Shown one piece after another: positions 1-8,542 of a DNA stretch of 64,000 bases. The DNA is from Catenibacillus scindens (GTDB lineage: Bacteria > Bacillota > Clostridia > Lachnospirales > Lachnospiraceae). The stretch is from positions 124,001 through 188,000 of the forward strand of contig NZ_JACHFW010000005.1 in NCBI RefSeq assembly GCF_014202115.1, in the 5' to 3' direction. The notes under the pieces were generated by a model, which saw nothing but the letters and a program-made list of their open reading frames with translations, made no database searches and was not told the DNA's origin. Each line of letters opens with the position of its first letter. The stretch's first letter is position 1. The position numbers and the translations under genes are program-made.

Positions 1-13
1 TCCGGCCTTTCAT
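1..13 (-). CDS. spoIIIAE: Start of spoIIIAE (partial, runs off the window)
   Basis: The spoIIIAD stop codon overlaps an ATG in an ATGA arrangement, and the new frame begins Met-Lys-Gly-Arg before the window ends. In known spoIIIA operons the gene after spoIIIAD is spoIIIAE, a membrane part of the feeding-tube channel between mother cell and forespore. Only the start codon and position support the call; almost no protein sequence is visible. Confidence 0.5.
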
Positions 14-396
14 TGTAAAAAACTCCCCACAGTGTCCAAAAGGGCTAAAAGCACCGGCATACTCATGACAAGGATCGTCAGTTTTCCCGCGATTTCGATC
101 TGTGAAGCGATAGTCTGATACCCGGCGTCTTTGCACAGGGACGCGGAAAATTCACAGAGGTAGGAAACGCCGATGATCTTTATAAGAATGCCGATATACT
201 GGGGATTGACGGAAATATAGCTGCCGATCTGGCGGATCACCTGGATCATCGTATCCAGCTTCACCAGGATAAAGGTAAAAATAATGCCCCCGGCGGCCAG
301 GCTTAACATGGTGGAATACTCTCCCCTGACCGGTTTCAGGCTCAGGGCCAGTATGGCCGCGCAGATCCCCAGGACCGCCGCTTTAAATAAAGTCAT
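10..396 (-). CDS. spoIIIAD: Stage III sporulation protein AD
   Basis: This is a 128-residue integral membrane protein with about four hydrophobic segments (near residues 5-22, 30-47, 64-80 and 103-125), the size and pattern of SpoIIIAD. The family forms part of the SpoIIIA-SpoIIQ channel that keeps the forespore metabolically active after engulfment. It lies 12 bases downstream of spoIIIAC and overlaps the start of the next gene by an ATGA, which indicates translational coupling. In known systems the operon is transcribed in the mother cell by sigma-E; I did not locate that promoter here. Gene order AA-AB-AC-AD makes the call secure. Confidence 0.93.
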   Translation of the reverse strand: MTLFKAAVLGICAAILALSLKPVRGEYSTMLSLAAGGIIFTFILVKLDTMIQVIRQIGSYISVNPQYIGILIKIIGVSYLCEFSASLCKDAGYQTIASQIEIAGKLTILVMSMPVLLALLDTVGSFLQ

Positions 397-408
397 CCCA
401 TCACCTGC

Positions 409-603
409 CTATAACGCGAAAAGAGAACGAATGGTTTCAAAAAGCTGATAAATATAAGGAACGATCCACAAAAGGACCAGGATCAGACCAGCCAGACTAA
501 TCATAAAGGCATGCTCGTCCCGCCCGGAATGCTTTAATACCTGTCCGAGGATCGTTACCAGAATGCCCACAGCGGCAATTTTAAAGATTAAGCTGATGGT
601 CAT
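409..603 (-). CDS. spoIIIAC: Stage III sporulation protein AC
   Basis: This 64-residue protein consists of two membrane-spanning segments (about residues 5-23 and 32-53) with a short charged loop containing Gly-Arg-Asp-Glu. That is the typical size and topology of SpoIIIAC, a small membrane part of the SpoIIIA channel complex. It sits between spoIIIAB and spoIIIAD with gaps of 20 and 12 bases, consistent with one mRNA. Confidence 0.93.
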   Translation of the reverse strand: MTISLIFKIAAVGILVTILGQVLKHSGRDEHAFMISLAGLILVLLWIVPYIYQLFETIRSLFAL

Positions 604-623
604 AGAATCCCTCCCCGATCACT

Positions 624-1169
624 TCAGATAAAAAGGATCACAACAAAAATGCCTCCGATGACCCACAGACCGCCGTATACTTTTTTCTGGCTATCAATGG
701 TTTCCCCCAGGCCGGCAATACGTTTTTCCAGATCTGAGGCGAACAGATCCAACACTGAAAGCTGCATCTGAACATCGTGACTTCCAAGCATTTCACCAAG
801 TCTTTTCACCAGACGCACATCTCCCGGATTCAGCGGGCCTCCTATAAAACAGACGTCAGCCTGCGCGTTCCACACACTGGCCAGTGACTGGCCATGTCCC
901 TTTTTCAGGGACCGGCTCACGCTCTCAAAAAAATCTCTGTAAACCGGGCCTGATCTTTGGGCCATGCCCTCTAAGATCACCGGGAGCGTCTCGGACATGC
1001 ACCGTATTTCCCCGGCCATGGCAAGGGTCAGCCTTTGAAGCTCCCTAAGGGCCCCAAGGCGGCGGCTCATGCCCCGGCACACAAAAAAGCCCATGCCCCA
1101 ACACCCCGTTAAAACACACAATGCCCCGCCTATTTTAAGAGCGAAGCAGATTACATCCAAAGGCATCAA
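624..1169 (-). CDS. spoIIIAB: Stage III sporulation protein AB
   Basis: The 181-residue protein has an N-terminal hydrophobic segment (about 12-31), a long amphipathic helical middle and a C-terminal membrane segment (about 164-181). This resembles SpoIIIAB, which is related to type II secretion GspF-like platform proteins and is thought to anchor the SpoIIIAA ATPase. Its start lies 35 bases inside the spoIIIAA coding region, suggesting coupled translation. The assignment rests on topology, length and operon position. Confidence 0.9.
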   Translation of the reverse strand: MMPLDVICFALKIGGALCVLTGCWGMGFFVCRGMSRRLGALRELQRLTLAMAGEIRCMSETLPVILEGMAQRSGPVYRDFFESVSRSLKKGHGQSLASVWNAQADVCFIGGPLNPGDVRLVKRLGEMLGSHDVQMQLSVLDLFASDLEKRIAGLGETIDSQKKVYGGLWVIGGIFVVILFI

Positions 1170-2097
1170 ACACCGCCCCTATACATCCTGCCCTGGACAG
1201 ATCCCCAAGCACCACATACCGCTCAAAAAGCCGCTCCTCCACAAGGCGGCGCAGCACCGGGCGGCTGCGCAGATCGTCCACCGAACTGCCGTGGACGGTG
1301 GCGATAAGTTTGCATCCGCAGTTGATCACATACTCAATGGCTTCCAGATCTTTCCTGCTCCCAACCTCATCCACAGCCACCACCTGGGGGGACATGGAAC
1401 GGATGAGCATCATCATGCCGTCGGCTTTTGGACAGCAGTCCAAAACATCGGTGCGTATACCCACATCATTTTGGGGAATCCCCATATAGCAGGCCGCGAT
1501 CTCCGACCGCTCATCTACAACGCCCACGTTGATCCCGTCCGGGCTCTGGGAAATCTGCCGGATAATATCTCTCAATAAAGTTGTTTTGCCACATCTTGGC
1601 GGGGATATAATAAGAGTATGATAAACGGTTCCCCCGTCTTTGATCAGGGGCATAACCGGATCGGCGCACCCCTGGATCTGGTGGGACAGCCGTATGTTGA
1701 TAAAAGAAATGTATTTAATATTTTTTATTTTTCCGTCTTCTAAGACAATCTTTCCTGCAATGCCTACCCTGTGTCCGCCCTGGATAGTAATAAATCCCTG
1801 GCGTATTTCATCTTCGTAGGCGTAGAGGGAGTAATCGCTGATATACTCCATGGTCTCCCGGATCTGGCTGGAACTGACAATCACCGCTTTATCCGCGTCT
1901 TTTTTAAGGAGTCCATCCCAGGTAACAAATGTTTCTTTATGGTCGTAAACCACCATCAGGGGACTGTTGACCCTAAGACGTATCTCCTGCATTTTTTCCA
2001 TATCGCACTGTAAACGCTGAAAAAAAGGACGCAAAGAAGCTGCGAAAATACGGCAAATCTGAGTTTTCTTTGCGTCCATAGGTATGGACTTTTCCAT
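1135..2097 (-). CDS. spoIIIAA: Stage III sporulation protein AA, ATPase
   Basis: The 320-residue protein carries a Walker A motif SPPRCGKTT at about 165-173 and a Walker B segment QVVAVDEVG at about 238-246, as in the secretion-type ATPase SpoIIIAA. The family powers the mother cell-forespore channel from the mother-cell side. The chosen ATG at 2097 follows a Shine-Dalgarno AGGTGAG at a good distance; a second Met at residue 7 is possible. It is the first gene of the visible operon. The PadR gene upstream reads the same way but is unlikely to be functionally linked. Confidence 0.94.
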   Translation of the reverse strand: MEKSIPMDAKKTQICRIFAASLRPFFQRLQCDMEKMQEIRLRVNSPLMVVYDHKETFVTWDGLLKKDADKAVIVSSSQIRETMEYISDYSLYAYEDEIRQGFITIQGGHRVGIAGKIVLEDGKIKNIKYISFINIRLSHQIQGCADPVMPLIKDGGTVYHTLIISPPRCGKTTLLRDIIRQISQSPDGINVGVVDERSEIAACYMGIPQNDVGIRTDVLDCCPKADGMMMLIRSMSPQVVAVDEVGSRKDLEAIEYVINCGCKLIATVHGSSVDDLRSRPVLRRLVEERLFERYVVLGDLSRAGCIGAVFDAFGCNLLRS

Positions 2098-2181
2098 TTT
2101 CTCACCTGCCTGCTTACAATATATGCAGGCGGCCTGTATAAAAGAACAGCGAGCCGGCCCCCGCTGAAAAATCGAGACAGG

Positions 2182-2520
2182 TCAGCGCATCCCATCCCTG
2201 GCCTCCGGGCAGCCGCGAAAAATCTCCGATATTTTCTTCGCGTAGATTTCCCAGCTTTTCCGGTAATCTTCCAACTGCTCTCTTCCCCGCTCCGTCACTA
2301 TATAGTAACGCCGGTTTCTTCCGCCGTACTGCCGGTCACAGACTGTCAGACATCCGTCCTTTTGCAGCCTGCGCAGCACCGGGTACAGAGTCGATTCAGA
2401 AATATCTATCATCTCCCGAATATCCTGAGTGATTTTGTAGCCGTAAGCTCCCTCCGGCGCTTTGGCCACCACTGCAAGTACAATACCATCTAACAGGGAC
2501 GCACCTGTATTAAAGACCAT
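2182..2520 (-). CDS. PadR-family transcriptional regulator
   Basis: The 112-residue protein has the PadR winged-helix layout: an N-terminal helix containing LDGIVLAVVAKAPEGAYGY, a recognition helix with the motif ESTLYPVLRRLQKDG (about 41-55), a wing with GGRNRRYYIVTERG, and a short C-terminal dimerisation helix. PadR proteins are usually repressors of transporters or stress genes and often regulate themselves. No obvious target gene is adjacent: downstream is spoIIIAA and upstream is efp on the other strand. The inducer and regulon cannot be read from the sequence. Confidence 0.9.
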   Translation of the reverse strand: MVFNTGASLLDGIVLAVVAKAPEGAYGYKITQDIREMIDISESTLYPVLRRLQKDGCLTVCDRQYGGRNRRYYIVTERGREQLEDYRKSWEIYAKKISEIFRGCPEARDGMR

Positions 2521-2568
2521 GGGTCATCCACTCCTTTTCTTGATTTCCCGTCTTTTCCACCTTTTTCT

Positions 2569-2597
2569 ATGATACTATAAGACAGATTTTAACGCAA
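2569..2597 (-). promoter_or_regulatory. Predicted promoter of the padR gene
   Basis: On the minus strand a TTGCGT (-35) at 2592-2597 and a TATCAT (-10) at 2569-2574 are separated by exactly 17 bases, about 50 bases upstream of the padR start. This fits a housekeeping sigma-A promoter with modest boxes. It is prediction only. Confidence 0.5.
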
Positions 2598-2653
2598 GGG
2601 CAACTGTTTTGCCACATTACACCCAAGACTCAAGAGTATATGTAAAAAAACAG

Positions 2654-2682
2654 TTGAAAAAATCGCCGTTATTATTTATACT
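2654..2682 (+). promoter_or_regulatory. Predicted sigma-A promoter of efp
   Basis: TTGAAA at 2654-2659 and TATACT at 2677-2682 are separated by 17 bases, about 50 bases before the efp start codon. A strong ribosome-binding site AAAGGAGG follows at 2711-2718. Together they give efp its own strong promoter, divergent from padR. Confidence 0.7.
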
Positions 2683-2729
2683 AAAAAGAGCTAATACACA
2701 AAGAATAATTAAAGGAGGATTCAATATAC

Positions 2730-3287
2730 ATGGTATCAGCAGGTGATTTCAGAAACGGTTTGACTATCGAATTTGAAGGAAACGTTTATCAGGTCATTGA
2801 ATTTCAGCATGTAAAACCCGGTAAGGGCGCAGCTTTCGTCCGTACTAAATTGAAAAATATCAAGAACGGCGGCGTTGTTGAAAAAACATTCCGCCCCACA
2901 GAGAAATGTCCTCAGGCTCATATTGACAGAGCGGATATGCAGTATCTGTACAACGATGGTGATCTGTACCACTTCATGGATACAGAGACTTATGATCAGA
3001 TTGCTCTCAACACTGAAGATGTTGGCGACGCTTTGAAATTTGTAAAAGAAAATGAGATGGTGAAGATGCTCTCCCACAACGGACAGGTTTTCTCCGTTGA
3101 GCCTCCATTATTTGTAGAGCTTGAAGTAACTCAGACTGAGCCCGGATTTAAAGGCGATACATCCACCGGCGCTACAAAACCGGCGGTTGTTGAGACTGGC
3201 GCTCAGGTCAACGTACCTCTCTTTGTAGAGATCGGCGACGTGATCAAGATCGACACAAGAACCGGCGAATATCTCTCCAGAGTTTGA
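2730..3287 (+). CDS. efp: Translation elongation factor P
   Basis: The 185-residue protein matches EF-P over its full length: KOW-like domain I, then two OB domains, ending in the conserved [16 protein letters not shown] relieves ribosome stalling at polyproline stretches. The loop [10 protein letters not shown] places the lysine that is modified in other bacteria at Lys-32, as in Bacillus subtilis; no modifying enzyme gene is seen nearby. It is monocistronic, with its own promoter, a strong Shine-Dalgarno and a terminator at 3444-3485. Confidence 0.97.
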   Translation: MVSAGDFRNGLTIEFEGNVYQVIEFQHVKPGKGAAFVRTKLKNIKNGGVVEKTFRPTEKCPQAHIDRADMQYLYNDGDLYHFMDTETYDQIALNTEDVGDALKFVKENEMVKMLSHNGQVFSVEPPLFVELEVTQTEPGFKGDTSTGATKPAVVETGAQVNVPLFVEIGDVIKIDTRTGEYLSRV

Positions 3288-3297
3288 TCAGATTATA

Positions 3298-3332
3298 GGA
3301 AACGTCATAATAAATTTTATTATGACGTTTCC
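3298..3332. repeat. Perfect 35-base palindrome after efp
   Basis: A perfect inverted repeat starts GGAAACGTCATAATAAA and ends with its complement, ten bases after the efp stop codon. A near copy with the same arms (CGTCATAATA / TATTATGACG, ending TTTCC) lies at 48477-48510 in the leader of argG. It lacks a U-run, so it is not a standard terminator. It may be a mobile palindromic repeat or a protein site. Confidence 0.75.
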
Positions 3333-3401
3333 AGCGCCGATTTTTGCTGCGCAAAGCGCAGATCCTTCCCTGCAAAAATCGTGCGCATCCCCTGGAGGGT
3401 T

Positions 3402-3440
3402 TATAGCAAACGACAAAGATATTTGTCGTTTGCTATAAAA
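3402..3440. repeat. Second palindrome in the efp downstream region
   Basis: The arms TAGCAAACGACAAA and TTTGTCGTTTGCTA flank a short GATA centre and form an almost perfect inverted repeat of about 32 bases between efp and its terminator. It lacks a U-run. Its role is unknown; RNA end stabilisation or a dispersed repeat are both possible. Confidence 0.65.
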
Positions 3441-3443
3441 CAG

Positions 3444-3486
3444 TCCCCGGCTTACTGCCATGAGCGGCAAGCCGGGGATTTTTTTC
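3444..3486 (+). terminator. Intrinsic terminator of efp
   Basis: Stem arms TCCCCGGCTT (3444-3453) and AAGCCGGGGA (3469-3478) are followed by a run of seven T residues. This is a strong rho-independent terminator on the plus strand, about 160 bases after the efp stop codon. Confidence 0.9.
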
Positions 3487-3546
3487 ATAGCGCATTCTGC
3501 CCCCAGACTGAGGAAACAATGGGCTCCAATTTAAATAATAATTTCT

Positions 3547-3786
3547 TTATTCTGTTTTTATCTTTAGCCTCAAATCACCGTCATAGATTGCAACCGGGAT
3601 TTCGTCAGTGAATGAATATTGCATTAAAATATCGGTATCAAATTTATATACGATAACCTGATCTACCATAGGATCAACAATCCAATATTCCCTCACACCA
3701 GCGGTTTTATATTTTAATAGCTTTTGTATATTGTTTCTTCTGTTCCAATGGTATAAATGTCCCCCCCTTTTGCTGTATTTTAACAT
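3547..3786 (-). pseudogene. C-terminal remnant of a Uma2-family (DUF820) nuclease-like protein
   Basis: Only 79 residues remain. They hold the conserved C-terminal half of the Uma2/DUF820 fold: NIQKLLKYKTAGVREYWIVDP followed by a VxVY strand. Family members are usually about 180-200 residues, and the N-terminal half with the other PD-(D/E)XK residues is missing here. No in-frame continuation with family features is seen upstream, and there is no clear Shine-Dalgarno before the first Met. I read it as a decayed gene fragment; a short expressed protein is less likely. Confidence 0.6.
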
Positions 3787-3956
3787 AGTGTAGTTCTTAT
3801 CTCAAGTTTTCACCACGAGAATCTCGGATCAAATTCACTTTTCACACCCTGGCCAAAAATAAGCATCAAAACAAAGCCGAAGTCATGGCCGTTTATTATG
3901 TCATGATTTCGGCTCCTCCTTCTCTACTGCCCGTCCATCAAGATATGATTGATTGT

Positions 3957-5180
3957 CTAAAATTGAATTTGGCAATTCCAATAAGAATCCGTCCCATCAT
4001 CATGCATAAACACAATAAACATTTCTTTTTCATTTAAGGGGTAACAAAACAGCGGCTCATTATTAAATTCTTCGCCCATATCCACGGTCTGCAAAGTTAT
4101 CCCCTCAGAGGTAATTGTTCCGTAAAAAAGATTAAAGTAGTCGTCCACACAGAAAAAGTGTTCTCCGGTACTTCTAAAACGATACATCTGTTTGCCCGTT
4201 CGGCTTACAACGCGGGTATCATTCTCAAAGTCATAAGCCACCATGCACCATCCCTTGCCGTCCTGAGGGTCGTTGACATAAATAAAATAGTTGTCTGTCA
4301 TTTCGCAATGTCCAATATAAGGATCTACAAGCAGTTCACCCAGAACCTCTTTCAGATTCCGAACCACATAAAGTATCTGTGTGGTTTCCGGCAGTTCCAG
4401 GGCATAGCAAAATTCGTCGCCATTAGACCGAAAATTAGAATCCATCAATTTTTTATCCGTACCTTCGTAAATATCCAGCGAATGTACAATAATCTCATCT
4501 TTGTATAAAGCAATCCCTTTAAGGCCGCAGGAATACTGAGTGTCACCTTCCACATTTTCATAGACATACACTGGCGTTTCCCCGGACATTTTTACCCATG
4601 GAATGTACCTTCCCATAGGTGTTGTCCGGCACATCCCCGAATCAACGATCTGCTGGCTTTCATGATCCACATAAACGACCTGCCATTGCTGTCCCGTATC
4701 GGAATAATCCATATTTTCCGGCATTGTCGTGTATAAAATACCATCTTCCCATGGAACCGCAGAGAATACAAACACACCCTCAATGGTATTAAACTGATCT
4801 ATGATTTCTCCCCTGGAAAGATCGTAAAAATACAGCGTTTTTGTTTCGGATACCGGGCCATAATATGTATGATTGTCCTCACCTTTTCCCACAATGGCTA
4901 TTTCATCACTCCAATAATAAAAGTCCACGGTGTTTTCATCAGTCAATTCCAAAACATCTTTAATCCCATTGGGCTCTGGTTTGACTGTAAGGATTCCTCC
5001 ATTCTCATAGGATTCAATCCTTAAACGCTCTGTATCAGCAACAGTCTCCGGCGTCTGACTTTCATTTTCTATCCTGCTCTTCCCATTTGAAAAGATTTCG
5101 GTGTTTTCTCTATTTTCTGTACAGGCAGATATTCCTGCCATAGTACATATAAAGAAACAAATACTGACAATTCTTTTCAT
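3957..5180 (-). CDS. Secreted lipoprotein of unknown function
   Basis: The 407-residue product starts with a lipoprotein signal: MKRIVS, a hydrophobic stretch, then the lipobox GISAC, followed by an acidic linker. The start at 5180 is preferred over the upstream Met at 5192 because GAGGGGG lies just before it. The mature part is rich in beta-strand patterns with repeated aromatic and acidic stretches (YFYDLSRGEIIDQF, VAYDFENDTRVVSR), like a beta-propeller of the DUF5050/TolB type, but no family could be named. It stands alone, followed by about 170 bases with no gene and then the Uma2 remnant. Confidence 0.75.
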   Translation of the reverse strand: MKRIVSICFFICTMAGISACTENRENTEIFSNGKSRIENESQTPETVADTERLRIESYENGGILTVKPEPNGIKDVLELTDENTVDFYYWSDEIAIVGKGEDNHTYYGPVSETKTLYFYDLSRGEIIDQFNTIEGVFVFSAVPWEDGILYTTMPENMDYSDTGQQWQVVYVDHESQQIVDSGMCRTTPMGRYIPWVKMSGETPVYVYENVEGDTQYSCGLKGIALYKDEIIVHSLDIYEGTDKKLMDSNFRSNGDEFCYALELPETTQILYVVRNLKEVLGELLVDPYIGHCEMTDNYFIYVNDPQDGKGWCMVAYDFENDTRVVSRTGKQMYRFRSTGEHFFCVDDYFNLFYGTITSEGITLQTVDMGEEFNNEPLFCYPLNEKEMFIVFMHDDGTDSYWNCQIQF

Positions 5181-5245
5181 AATCCCCCTCATATGTTAAT
5201 TCTCCCCGCTTTTCTAGTATAAAGGTATCCAACAGTATCACCTGC

Positions 5246-6217
5246 CTATCCCGGCAGGACTTCCCCAAGCACCCGCCTCACATTGCCATACCAGATCTTA
5301 TCAATCACCCGTGGAGGAAATCCCGCGCGCTCAAGCGCCTGATGGAGTTTAGACATTTCCCCGGTGTTAGAAATCTCAAGCGGCCCTTCGATACCATCAA
5401 AGTCTGTGCCGATGGCCGCCACATCCTCGCCGCCCACACGGATCATATGGGACAGGTGGCCCACCATCCCTTCCACAGTGCTGCCCTTTTTCTCATCAAG
5501 AAAGGACGGACAGAAATTCAGGCCCGCTACGCCGCCCTTTTGGGCCAGCGCCCGGATCATATCATCGGTTAAGTTTCTGGGATGGGGACACAGGGCTCTG
5601 GCATTAGAGTGGGAAGCCACAAAAGGCTTTCTCGCCCGATTGGCCACATCGTAAAATCCTCCGTCGGACAGATGGGAGACATCCACGATCATTCCCAGGC
5701 GCTCCATCTCCTCCACCGCTTCAAAGCCAAATGGCGTCAGCCCCAGGCTGTTTTTCTCAGGGTCCCGGTGATTGGGATGTCCCAGGCAATTATCGTAATT
5801 CCAGGTCAAAGTGATCAGCCGCACGCCCCGGTCAAAAAGGACTTTCAGCCGCTCCATGGAGCCATTTAAGACGCCGCCTTCCTCCACGGTCAGCAGTGTT
5901 CCCACCGGTGACATGGAATTTCCGGAAAGAATCCTGTCCACGTCCTCATATTTTTCCACCTTGCGGCAGTCATTGGGATACTTTTTCCGGTTTTTCTCGT
6001 AATAATCCAAAGTCCTCATCACATAGTCCCACGCCTCATCGGGATTATGATCTTTAAAACGGCCCAGACAGACAAAACAGGCGAAAAACTCTATGGCGCC
6101 GCCATTGTTTTTCATCCGGGCCAGATCCACACTTAACCTGTTGCGCATCAGATCCCCGTCGGATCTGCCGTCCATAAGGGCGGTCAGCGTGTCACAATGC
6201 ATATCTATAAAAGCCAT
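5246..6217 (-). CDS. Membrane dipeptidase-like metallopeptidase (family M19)
   Basis: The 323-residue protein has the M19 renal dipeptidase pattern of zinc ligands: H7 and D9 (MHCDT), E112 in VEEGG, H182 in VSHLSD, H203 in ASHSNARAL, and Asp in AIGTDFDGIEG near 271-276. Bacterial members hydrolyse dipeptides, including some with D-residues, and have no signal peptide here, so it is probably cytosolic. It is the last gene of an apparent aroDK-yqeG-dipeptidase operon, 21 bases downstream of yqeG. The true substrate is not shown by the sequence. Confidence 0.92.
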   Translation of the reverse strand: MAFIDMHCDTLTALMDGRSDGDLMRNRLSVDLARMKNNGGAIEFFACFVCLGRFKDHNPDEAWDYVMRTLDYYEKNRKKYPNDCRKVEKYEDVDRILSGNSMSPVGTLLTVEEGGVLNGSMERLKVLFDRGVRLITLTWNYDNCLGHPNHRDPEKNSLGLTPFGFEAVEEMERLGMIVDVSHLSDGGFYDVANRARKPFVASHSNARALCPHPRNLTDDMIRALAQKGGVAGLNFCPSFLDEKKGSTVEGMVGHLSHMIRVGGEDVAAIGTDFDGIEGPLEISNTGEMSKLHQALERAGFPPRVIDKIWYGNVRRVLGEVLPG

Positions 6218-6238
6218 CTCAAACTCCCCCAGTCTTTT

Positions 6239-6742
6239 TCACGGCTTCTTCTGGTCTTTCCCATAAAAATGAAGGACTATTTTTTCCAGATAGCGCTTGA
6301 GAACGATCTGGATTTCCTCTTTCGGATGAATGGGCCGTACTAATATATTCGGTATACCCGCCCTTTTAGCACCGTAAATATCGGTAAAGAGCTGATCACC
6401 GATAAACACTGTCGTCTCCGGCCGGGTACCCATCAGCTCCATGGCCTTTTTGTAATTAGCCACAGAAGGTTTCCCCGCCTTATAAATATAGTGGACATGA
6501 ATGTCCTTATTAAACATCTCAACTCTGTGCCGGCCGTTGTTGGACAGCAGGCAGCACGCAAACCCCAGATCTGAGAGCCGCTTAAAAAGAGCTTTCGCCC
6601 GCTTGTCCGCCGGGGCGCCGTGGGGAACCAGAGTGTTGTCAATATCAAAGATCAGCCCCCGGACACCCTTTTCATACAGTTCCTCAAAATTAATGTCGTA
6701 GGTGGACGGACATATACAGTCCGGATAAAAACGCTCTAACAT
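6239..6742 (-). CDS. YqeG-family HAD IIIA phosphatase
   Basis: The 167-residue protein contains the HAD motifs in order: DIDNTL at 33-38 (nucleophile Asp-33), SNN at 67-69, GKP near 90-92 and GDQLFTDIYGAKRAG at about 115-129. This is the YqeG / phosphatidylglycerophosphatase GEP4-like subgroup. Its physiological substrate in Firmicutes is not firmly established. Its start overlaps the end of aroDK by seven bases, so translation is probably coupled to the shikimate gene. In other Firmicutes yqeG often precedes aroE, so the neighbourhood is familiar. Confidence 0.92.
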   Translation of the reverse strand: MLERFYPDCICPSTYDINFEELYEKGVRGLIFDIDNTLVPHGAPADKRAKALFKRLSDLGFACCLLSNNGRHRVEMFNKDIHVHYIYKAGKPSVANYKKAMELMGTRPETTVFIGDQLFTDIYGAKRAGIPNILVRPIHPKEEIQIVLKRYLEKIVLHFYGKDQKKP

Positions 6743-8043
6743 AATGCCTCCTGTCCGGATAAAACCTGAAGTATCTCTGACGCAATCTGATCCATATCTT
6801 TATGGTCGGTTTCAATAATATGATCTGCCGCCGCCCTGTATTTTGCCTCTCTCTGAGCCATAAGCGCCGCCATATCCTCCACAGTGTTCCGGTTTTTTAA
6901 GTTTGGGCGGCCCGTATCCCCGCCAATGCGTGAAAAAACAGTCTCAGGATCAGCGGTGAGAAGGATAACTCTGCCCTTTTTCTTCATCATCCCCACATTT
7001 TCTTCAGAGAGGACAGCGCCGCCGCCGCAGGATACAATAAATGTCTCCTTCCGATCGCCGCTGATCTCCCGAAGGAGGTCTGTCTCCACCCGGCGAAAAT
7101 ACTTTTCCCCGTCTTTTTCAAAAATTTCAGGGATACTTCTCCCCTCCCGGCGGACAATGGTTTCATCCATCTCAATGACAGGCAGCCCCGTCTTTTTTGA
7201 CAGGGCGTAAGCCACGCTGGTCTTCCCTGTCCCCATAAATCCGGTGAGGAATATATGTCCCCCGGCCAGCTTTGTATCCGGGCCAATTTCAGACGCCTGT
7301 CTGTGGAGAAATCCAAGGGCATGATAAAGGGACGCCGCCTTAAACTGCCCCGGCGCGCTGGCCGCCCCGCTCTGGCCAAAGGTCACCGCGCTTCCAAAAT
7401 ACTCCCCGCAGACCCGGCTGATACTTCCCATAGCCCCCATGGACATGGTGATCAGAGGTTTTTCAAAAACGCCGGACGCCTTATAAGTCACCGATAAAAG
7501 GCGGAGAACATCGTTCATATCCTCTGGCATGACCGCCAGCTTTAAAATATCCGCGCCCCCCTTTGCGGCCGTCTCAAGGCGGGAAAACATCTCTTCCTCT
7601 GACGGCGTTTTTGAGAAATCATGGTAGGAGCCAACGACAAAAACTCCCCTTTCATGGGCTTTATCAATGAGCCGCAAGACAGCTTTCTCCCCCCGGTCCA
7701 TTTCCACGTCGATGAGATCCACACAGCCGCTTTCCACGGCAGCCTCGCCAAGAGCTATATAGTCATCCACGTCAATCTTTGCGCCGCCCTCCGCCTCCGT
7801 GCGAAAGGTAAACAAAAGCGGCCGCTGCCCCACAGCAGTTCTCAGTTCCTTTAAGACATGATTCACCGAAGCTTTGGAAAATACATCCTCAAATGCATCT
7901 GCCCGCCACTCGATCAGATCCGCTTTAGGTGCCGCCGCTCCGGCCTGTTTTACAATATCTCCCCCGCTGGCCTCTGTCACCGGAACACATATTTTAGGTA
8001 TCCCCAAGCCAATGGCCACGCCGCGTACAGTTATATAATTCAT
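6736..8043 (-). CDS. aroDK: Fused 3-dehydroquinate dehydratase (type I) and shikimate kinase
   Basis: The 435-residue protein joins two shikimate-pathway enzymes. Residues 1-245 are a type I dehydroquinase with the catalytic pair His-141 (GSYHDF) and Lys-168 (ADILKLAV), plus the substrate loop SMGAMGSISR. Residues 262-435 are a shikimate kinase with P-loop TGFMGTGKT at 267-275, the MDE motif and SCGGGAV. They catalyse steps 3 and 5 of chorismate synthesis; step 4 (aroE) is encoded divergently about 500 bases away. The reading frame is continuous through a short linker, so this is a true fusion. The gene overlaps yqeG. Confidence 0.95.
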   Translation of the reverse strand: MNYITVRGVAIGLGIPKICVPVTEASGGDIVKQAGAAAPKADLIEWRADAFEDVFSKASVNHVLKELRTAVGQRPLLFTFRTEAEGGAKIDVDDYIALGEAAVESGCVDLIDVEMDRGEKAVLRLIDKAHERGVFVVGSYHDFSKTPSEEEMFSRLETAAKGGADILKLAVMPEDMNDVLRLLSVTYKASGVFEKPLITMSMGAMGSISRVCGEYFGSAVTFGQSGAASAPGQFKAASLYHALGFLHRQASEIGPDTKLAGGHIFLTGFMGTGKTSVAYALSKKTGLPVIEMDETIVRREGRSIPEIFEKDGEKYFRRVETDLLREISGDRKETFIVSCGGGAVLSEENVGMMKKKGRVILLTADPETVFSRIGGDTGRPNLKNRNTVEDMAALMAQREAKYRAAADHIIETDHKDMDQIASEILQVLSGQEALC

Positions 8044-8542
8044 TCGGATTCCTCATTTCATATGATATGATACAAGCGTCAAAAAGTATTTTGACGCCAT
8101 GATACAATTGCGCCATCATTTATATAAAATTGCCATTGCGCCATATGTGGCAATAGCAAAAAATCTTTCCAGCACTATTATTATACATGAGGGCCGCCTA
8201 AAATAAAAGCAAAACTGTCTCAAAACGGACATATTACGCCAAAGGGCCTTCCGCTGCCATCAAAATCCATTTTGTCCAGGAAAACCATAAGTTCCTTCAC
8301 GTATTTACTGTCACCTTCCGCAACACTCTTAACAAATTTCATAGCAGTGGAAAAACTTGCGGATTCCAATAAAAAACAGGACATTAAAAACTTGTCGATC
8401 TTATTTGACGCTAAAAGCCATTTCATCTATAATTTAATATATAGCCACAGTTCAGCCCTCAGAGACAGCAAAGGCTGAACTGACAGGACGTATAGTTTAC
8501 TCAAAAAATTACGTTACTTTTCTAAGAAATGAGGTATTTCCA
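8044..8542. other. 499-base gap between aroDK and aroE with small inverted repeats
   Basis: No convincing gene is present. The gap holds an inverted repeat GCGTCAAAA/TTTTGACGC (8079-8100), another ATTGCCA/TGGCAAT (about 8128-8153), and the repeat arms CAGTTCAGCC (8448-8457) and GGCTGAACTG (8473-8482), which belong to a family also seen at 17.7 and 56 kb. Both strands have a 68-codon open frame in the middle, but neither has a ribosome-binding site. Promoters for both flanking genes should lie here but were not clear enough to call. Confidence 0.6.

Noticed and set aside
1069-1578. A 169-codon plus-strand frame opposite spoIIIAA and spoIIIAB
   Set aside because: It is rich in His and Pro, lacks a ribosome-binding site and lies antisense to well-conserved genes, so it is a shadow frame.
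3381-3611. A 76-codon plus-strand frame after efp
   Set aside because: It runs through two palindromes and the efp terminator and has no start signal.
8220-8426. A 68-codon frame on the minus strand between aroDK and aroE
   Set aside because: It has no ribosome-binding site, no recognised domain, and overlaps an equally long frame on the other strand (8272-8478).
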